Origin: RGIG1918 sp964570895
GTDB lineage: Bacteria; Cyanobacteriota; Vampirovibrionia; Gastranaerophilales; Gastranaerophilaceae
Reading direction: 5' to 3'
Length of the DNA stretch: 64,000 nt
NCBI GenBank assembly: GCA_964570895.1
Contig: CAZMZD010000004.1
Location: 39,971-103,970, forward strand
Every line of letters begins with the position of its first letter. Position 1 is the stretch's first letter. A program made the translations under genes and the position numbers. The notes beneath the pieces are model-generated. The model made no database searches, was not told where the DNA came from, and saw only the letters and a list, made by a program, of their open reading frames with translations. Positions 60,931-64,000 of the stretch are shown here, one piece after another.

Positions 60931-60959
60931 ATTATAACATAAAAAAATTGTGTAGTCAC
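60931..60959 (-). promoter_or_regulatory. Promoter of the SRP RNA gene
   Basis: -10 TATAAT at 60936-60931, 17-base spacer, -35 GTGACT at 60959-60954 (four of six matches to TTGACA). Confidence 0.6.
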
Positions 60960-61054
60960 GATGTTGGAAATTGAGCCATTTAATTTGAAGCGAGTGAGCT
61001 GTAGTTGCAAGTTGTAGGGTGCGTTTATACGCACCGCACTATTTAATTAATAAC

Positions 61055-61190
61055 CTGTCATCCTGAAAGCGTAGAAAATAAGGTGAAGCCGTAATTTTCA
61101 AGCTGTTCAGGATCTTGTGAATATTGAGGCGCAACAAATAATATTGAGTTTCATTAACAGGTAAGACCCTGAAATAAATTCAGGGTGACA
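61055..61190 (+). repeat. Direct repeat copy 1, about 135 bases
   Basis: Starts CTGTCATCCTGAAAGCGTAG and ends with CAGGGTGACA. It contains a hairpin (TCCTGAA facing TTCAGGATC) and the pair CCCTGAA/TTCAGGG. Confidence 0.85.
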
Positions 61191-61375
61191 GCGTTGTTTT
61201 TGGAGCTCGTAGGTCGGGCATACTTGCCCAACAGCGTTAAGCACAAATCTAATTTTTCGAAATTTTTATCACTAAAGCAGAAAGCCGTAGGTCAGGCAGA
61301 ACGTAGGTTGGGCTTTCAGCCCAACAGCGTTAAATAATTGACAACCCGTAGGTCAGGCAATGCCTGACAAAAAAA

Positions 61376-61510
61376 CTGTCATCCTGAAAGCGTAGAAAAT
61401 GAGGTAAGGCCGTAATTTTCAAGCTGTTCAGGATCTTGTAGATATTGAGGCACAACAAATAATATTGAGTTCCATTAACAGGTAAGACCCTGAAACTAGT
61501 TCAGGGTGAC
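61376..61510 (+). repeat. Direct repeat copy 2, about 135 bases
   Basis: 321 bases downstream of copy 1 and nearly identical; differences include AATGAGGTAAGG against AATAAGGTGAAG. Confidence 0.85.
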
Positions 61511-61574
61511 ACCATTTCAGCCGTAGGGTGCGTTTATACGCACCGCACAATTTTGAAGCAATTGCAACAAAACC

Positions 61575-64000
61575 CTACCCCAACCCATACAACGCGAGGG
61601 TGATTTGGCTCATGTTGTTTCCCATTTGGGTTAAAAGCGATGATGTGATGTTCTGCATTATTTGACATTTCACAAGTTCTGCGCTTTCTTGTGCCACGTC
61701 CGCGTCAATCAAGCGGCTGTTACTTTCAGATAAATTTATTTGCGTTTGGGTGTTATTTCCAAGAACAGACTCCATCACATTCATAGCGCTTCCGATTTTC
61801 CCCTGCATTTTCGTTGCTTTTTTAATTAATTCGTCAATCGCGCCTAAGCTATCGCGGGCTTTATCTGAAGTTGTGACATCCACTTTAAAATCGCTCACAC
61901 TGAAGGTTAAATCAATGGTGAGAGTGTTTTCAGCCCCTGCATTTGTGCCAATTTGGAAGGTTATTTTATTATCCCCCGCTGATGGCGCAGGGATTGGATT
62001 TACAGGATCAGGGTTAACAGGGTCAGGATCAGGATTTACAGGATCGGGATCAGGCGTTGGATCGGGAGTTGGGTCAGGAGTAGGTGTCACTGGTTCATAA
62101 TTAAACCCAATTGCAGCAAGGGCTTCTTTAAGCTCTTGCGTACTCATTGCAGAAACACCTTCTGCGTCTGCACCACCAACGGCTCCAATTGTTAAATCTG
62201 AATTATAACCACAGTTTGAGTACGTTCCGTCATTATACCCGCCAAACGCCCCGCACTTAGACGAATCTGCATTTGTAACACTATCCCCTGTGTAATACGA
62301 ATTGGTAACCGTTGCACTGTTCCGCCCTATAAGCCCGCCTGTGTCTTCATCGGATGAGCTTGTAACAGTGCCAGAAGCGTAACTGTTTTTTATTGTGCCA
62401 TAAAAAGCTTTTCCTACTAGCCCGCCTGTGACTGAGTAGTCACCTGTGCTAGAAACAGTGGCTGATGATGAGCTATTTGTAATTTCGCTAGCATACATAA
62501 AACCTGCTAGCCCTCCTGCGTATGTCGATACACCAGAAACTTCGCCACCAACAACATGCACATTTTCAATTTCAGCGTGGTCTGCATAGCTCACAAGTGC
62601 GCCAGTGCAGCTGTCATCGCCTGTGATAGTGAAGTTTTCAAGCGTTACATTTTTAATCGTCGCACCATATGTTTTTGCAAATAACCCTTCAGAATATGTT
62701 AAGTTTGAAATAGTGTACCCTGCGCCATCTAGAGTTCCTGTGTACACTATATCAGCCCAAGTGGTGCTAGATAAATCAATATTTCCTGTTAGCACCACAT
62801 CTTGGTTGTTTTGAAGAGCAGTAAGGAGCTCATCTCCAGTTGATACATATACTGTTTCTAAAAATTGACCACTTTCAATTGCAGAAGCTTTTTCAGTAAG
62901 CTCGGTTGAGGTCATCGCAGAAACGCCTTCTGCGTCTGCACCACCAACGGCTCCAATTGTTAAATCTGAATTATAACCACAGTTTGCGAATGTTCCCGAA
63001 CTACCCACAATTGCCCCGCAGTCACTTGAACCTGTATTTGTAACACTTGTGCCTGTGTAATATGAGTTAGTGAATACTCCGTAGCCTTTCCCCGCAAGCC
63101 CGCCCGTAGAGCCGCCCGAGCTTGCAACATTTCCTGATGCGTAACAGCTTATGATTACATCAGCACCACCCCCCGTAAGCCCGCCCGTGCAGGCGTTTGA
63201 GCTTGTACTTGTACTTGTAACGTTTCCTGTTGCCCAGCAGTTTTTAATCGCATCGGGAGCCACCCCCACAAGCCCGCCTGTGTAGTCACCTGTGCTTGTA
63301 ACATTTCCTGTTGCATAGCTGTTTATGATTGTGTTTCCATTGGACGCATAGCCAATAAGGCCACCAGTCCAGTACCCGCCTGTAACAGTGGCTGACGATG
63401 AGCAGTTTTCAATATTTGAGTAAAAAGCTTCCCCTACAAGCCCGCCAAGTTGGAGTGTGCCAGAAACTTCGCCACCAACAACATGCACATTTTCAATTTC
63501 AGCGTGGTCTGCATAGCTCACAAGTGCGCCAGTGTAGCTGTCATCGCCCGTGATATTAAAGTTTTCTAAAGTAACATTTTTAATCACAGCGCCAGAGGTG
63601 GTTGAGGTAAACAAGCCTTCATCATAGGTTAAGTTTGAAATTGTATACCCTTGCCCGTCGAATGTGCCAGAGTAGTTTTCAATATCAGCCCAAGTGACAC
63701 CTGTTAGGTCGATGTCGCGGGTCAAGATGACATCTTTACGATTTCGAAGGGCAGAGAGGAGCTCCGAAGCGGTGGAAACTTGGGTGGCGCTTGATGTTGC
63801 GCCTGTGCTCTGGGTGGATACGCTCTGTGTTGAAACACTTTGAAGCGAAATGCCTTGAGAGCTTTTGGCAGATTGGGTGGATACAGTCCTTGCTTTTGTT
63901 GTTTGGGTGGTTTCAAGGTCAATTATAGATGACCCTTCATCTAGACCCCCCCCGCAATTGCAAGAGGTGTTGCGGTTTCGCTGTATGTGGCAATTTGAGG
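61575..64000 (-). CDS. Flagellin-GLUG repeat chimeric protein, partial (N-terminus outside window; frame break at 63946-63953)
   Basis: The C-terminal 130 residues (from KITFQIGTNAGAE) are a flagellin D1/D0 domain: NAGAENT, SRLIDADVAQESAELVKCQI and a final LTQMGNNMSQITLALYG. Before it comes a Pro-Asp linker (PDPTPDPTPDPDP). Upstream of the linker are two long modules of about 250-310 residues, each starting with a VSTxxELLxAL, DIDL/NIDL, TWADI pattern and then at least eight GLUG motifs (for example GGLVGEAFYSNIENCSSSAT), as in adhesins. N-terminal to these is a Ser/Thr/Gln-rich VSTQS repeat. The open frame continues to the window edge, but residues before 63950 read poorly in that frame; see the G-tract entry. 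It should be exported as a filament subunit; the function of the inserted modules is unknown. Confidence 0.8.
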   Translation of the reverse strand, partial: SNCHIQRNRNTSCNCGGGLDEGSSIIDLETTQTTKARTVSTQSAKSSQGISLQSVSTQSVSTQSTGATSSATQVSTASELLSALRNRKDVILTRDIDLTGVTWADIENYSGTFDGQGYTISNLTYDEGLFTSTTSGAVIKNVTLENFNITGDDSYTGALVSYADHAEIENVHVVGGEVSGTLQLGGLVGEAFYSNIENCSSSATVTGGYWTGGLIGYASNGNTIINSYATGNVTSTGDYTGGLVGVAPDAIKNCWATGNVTSTSTSSNACTGGLTGGGADVIISCYASGNVASSGGSTGGLAGKGYGVFTNSYYTGTSVTNTGSSDCGAIVGSSGTFANCGYNSDLTIGAVGGADAEGVSAMTSTELTEKASAIESGQFLETVYVSTGDELLTALQNNQDVVLTGNIDLSSTTWADIVYTGTLDGAGYTISNLTYSEGLFAKTYGATIKNVTLENFTITGDDSCTGALVSYADHAEIENVHVVGGEVSGVSTYAGGLAGFMYASEITNSSSSATVSSTGDYSVTGGLVGKAFYGTIKNSYASGTVTSSSDEDTGGLIGRNSATVTNSYYTGDSVTNADSSKCGAFGGYNDGTYSNCGYNSDLTIGAVGGADAEGVSAMSTQELKEALAAIGFNYEPVTPTPDPTPDPTPDPDPVNPDPDPVNPDPVNPIPAPSAGDNKITFQIGTNAGAENTLTIDLTFSVSDFKVDVTTSDKARDSLGAIDELIKKATKMQGKIGSAMNVMESVLGNNTQTQINLSESNSRLIDADVAQESAELVKCQIMQNITSSLLTQMGNNMSQITLALYGLG
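62533..62640 (+). repeat. Internal repeat A within the flagellin-like gene
   Basis: 108 bases nearly identical to 63460-63567, 927 bases (309 codons) apart, encoding the repeated GALVSYADHAEIENVHVVGG segment. Confidence 0.85.
63460..63567 (+). repeat. Internal repeat B within the flagellin-like gene
   Basis: Partner of 62533-62640; near-identity at DNA level between modules points to recent duplication or gene conversion. Confidence 0.85.
63946..63953 (-). repeat. G8 mononucleotide tract at a frame break
   Basis: Eight C on the plus strand (eight G in the message). Upstream in one frame the message reads PQIATYSETATPLAIAGG and then meets TAG. Adding one G joins this to LDEGSSIIDLETTQ, the frame of the flagellin-like gene. 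Confidence 0.6.

Larger units (their letters stand above)
60960..61574. other. Intergenic island with repeats, no gene seen
   Basis: Packed with repeat units: GGTGCGTTTATACGCACC at 61018-61035 and 61527-61544, GTCAGGCAATGCCTGAC at 61352-61368, and TTGGGCTTTCAGCCCAA at about 61308-61324, plus a direct repeat of about 135 bases listed separately. CAGGGTGACA after CCCTGAAATAAATT forms a further hairpin. Confidence 0.6.

Noticed and set aside
60828..61034. Open frame of 68 codons on the minus strand
   Set aside because: It covers the promoter and 5' part of the SRP RNA; RNA pairing explains the conservation-like composition better than a protein.
61055..61510. CRISPR-like array
   Set aside because: Only two long repeats at irregular internal structure, no uniform spacers, no cas genes.

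Overview
The window is an AT-rich bacterial chromosome segment, roughly two thirds A+T by eye, densely coded on both strands. It has no rRNA, no tRNA that I can find, and no CRISPR array, insertion sequence or prophage. The best lineage guess is a non-photosynthetic member of the Cyanobacteriota (Vampirovibrionia/Melainabacteria, for example Gastranaerophilales). This is an inference. It rests on a YidC that lacks the proteobacterial N-terminal domain and carries a loop between TM2 and TM3, a Ski2-like DExH helicase, a short four-domain ribosomal protein S1, an omega subunit resembling the cyanobacterial form, a CsaB-type pyruvyl transferase, a flagellin, and a dehydrogenase-type lysine pathway. 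No marker here settles it.

Layout. 1-8.3 kb: truncated mutS2, mnmE, yidC, ddh (diaminopimelate dehydrogenase), ybaB-recR and a matrixin-like protease. 8.4-14.6 kb: ribosomal protein S1, a zinc-ribbon membrane protein, pheA, a GT8 glycosyltransferase, a TSUP permease, a coiled-coil protein and an SDR. 14.6-19.7 kb: one operon of a PfkB-like protein, csaB, a hisA-hisIE fusion, hisD and a DUF374 acyltransferase. 20.7-27.7 kb: HEAT and STAS-like small proteins, gap, a LysM-like protein, then a minus-strand run mazG, rpoZ, punA, alternative sigma, prepilin peptidase and a previously hidden 58-residue zinc protein. 27.8-41.9 kb: 2-hydroxyacyl-CoA dehydratase activator, miaA, tmk-pdxJ, metK-DUF721, zupT, cdd, recF, an amino-acid binding lipoprotein, a 59-residue ferredoxin, pfkB-rqcP, fabF-acpP and an RHH regulator. 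42-53.5 kb: alaS-prfB (prfB with a programmed +1 frameshift), comEC, comEB, dapB-asd-dapA and a nucleotidyltransferase-like protein. 53.5-64 kb: helicase, DUF2023, rpmB, a HEAT-queC-DUF366-SPOR operon, a primary-like sigma factor, an SRP RNA and a large flagellin-GLUG chimera cut by the window edge.

Pathway logic. dapB, asd, dapA and the distant ddh together give the one-step dehydrogenase route to meso-diaminopimelate. hisA/hisIE/hisD supply part of histidine synthesis. comEC/comEB and a prepilin peptidase suggest natural transformation and type IV pilus-like machinery.

Main observations. (1) Thirteen genes lack a Shine-Dalgarno sequence and instead have a TANNNT box exactly six bases before the ATG, the signature of leaderless transcripts; most other genes have a clear AGGAG-type site. 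(2) The last gene has a flagellin C-terminus joined to two tandem GLUG-repeat modules, and its upstream reading frame breaks at a run of eight G. (3) An SRP RNA lies in a gap of about 1 kb. (4) Three intergenic islands (2.3-2.9, 19.7-20.7 and 60.9-61.6 kb) share families of short palindromic repeats.
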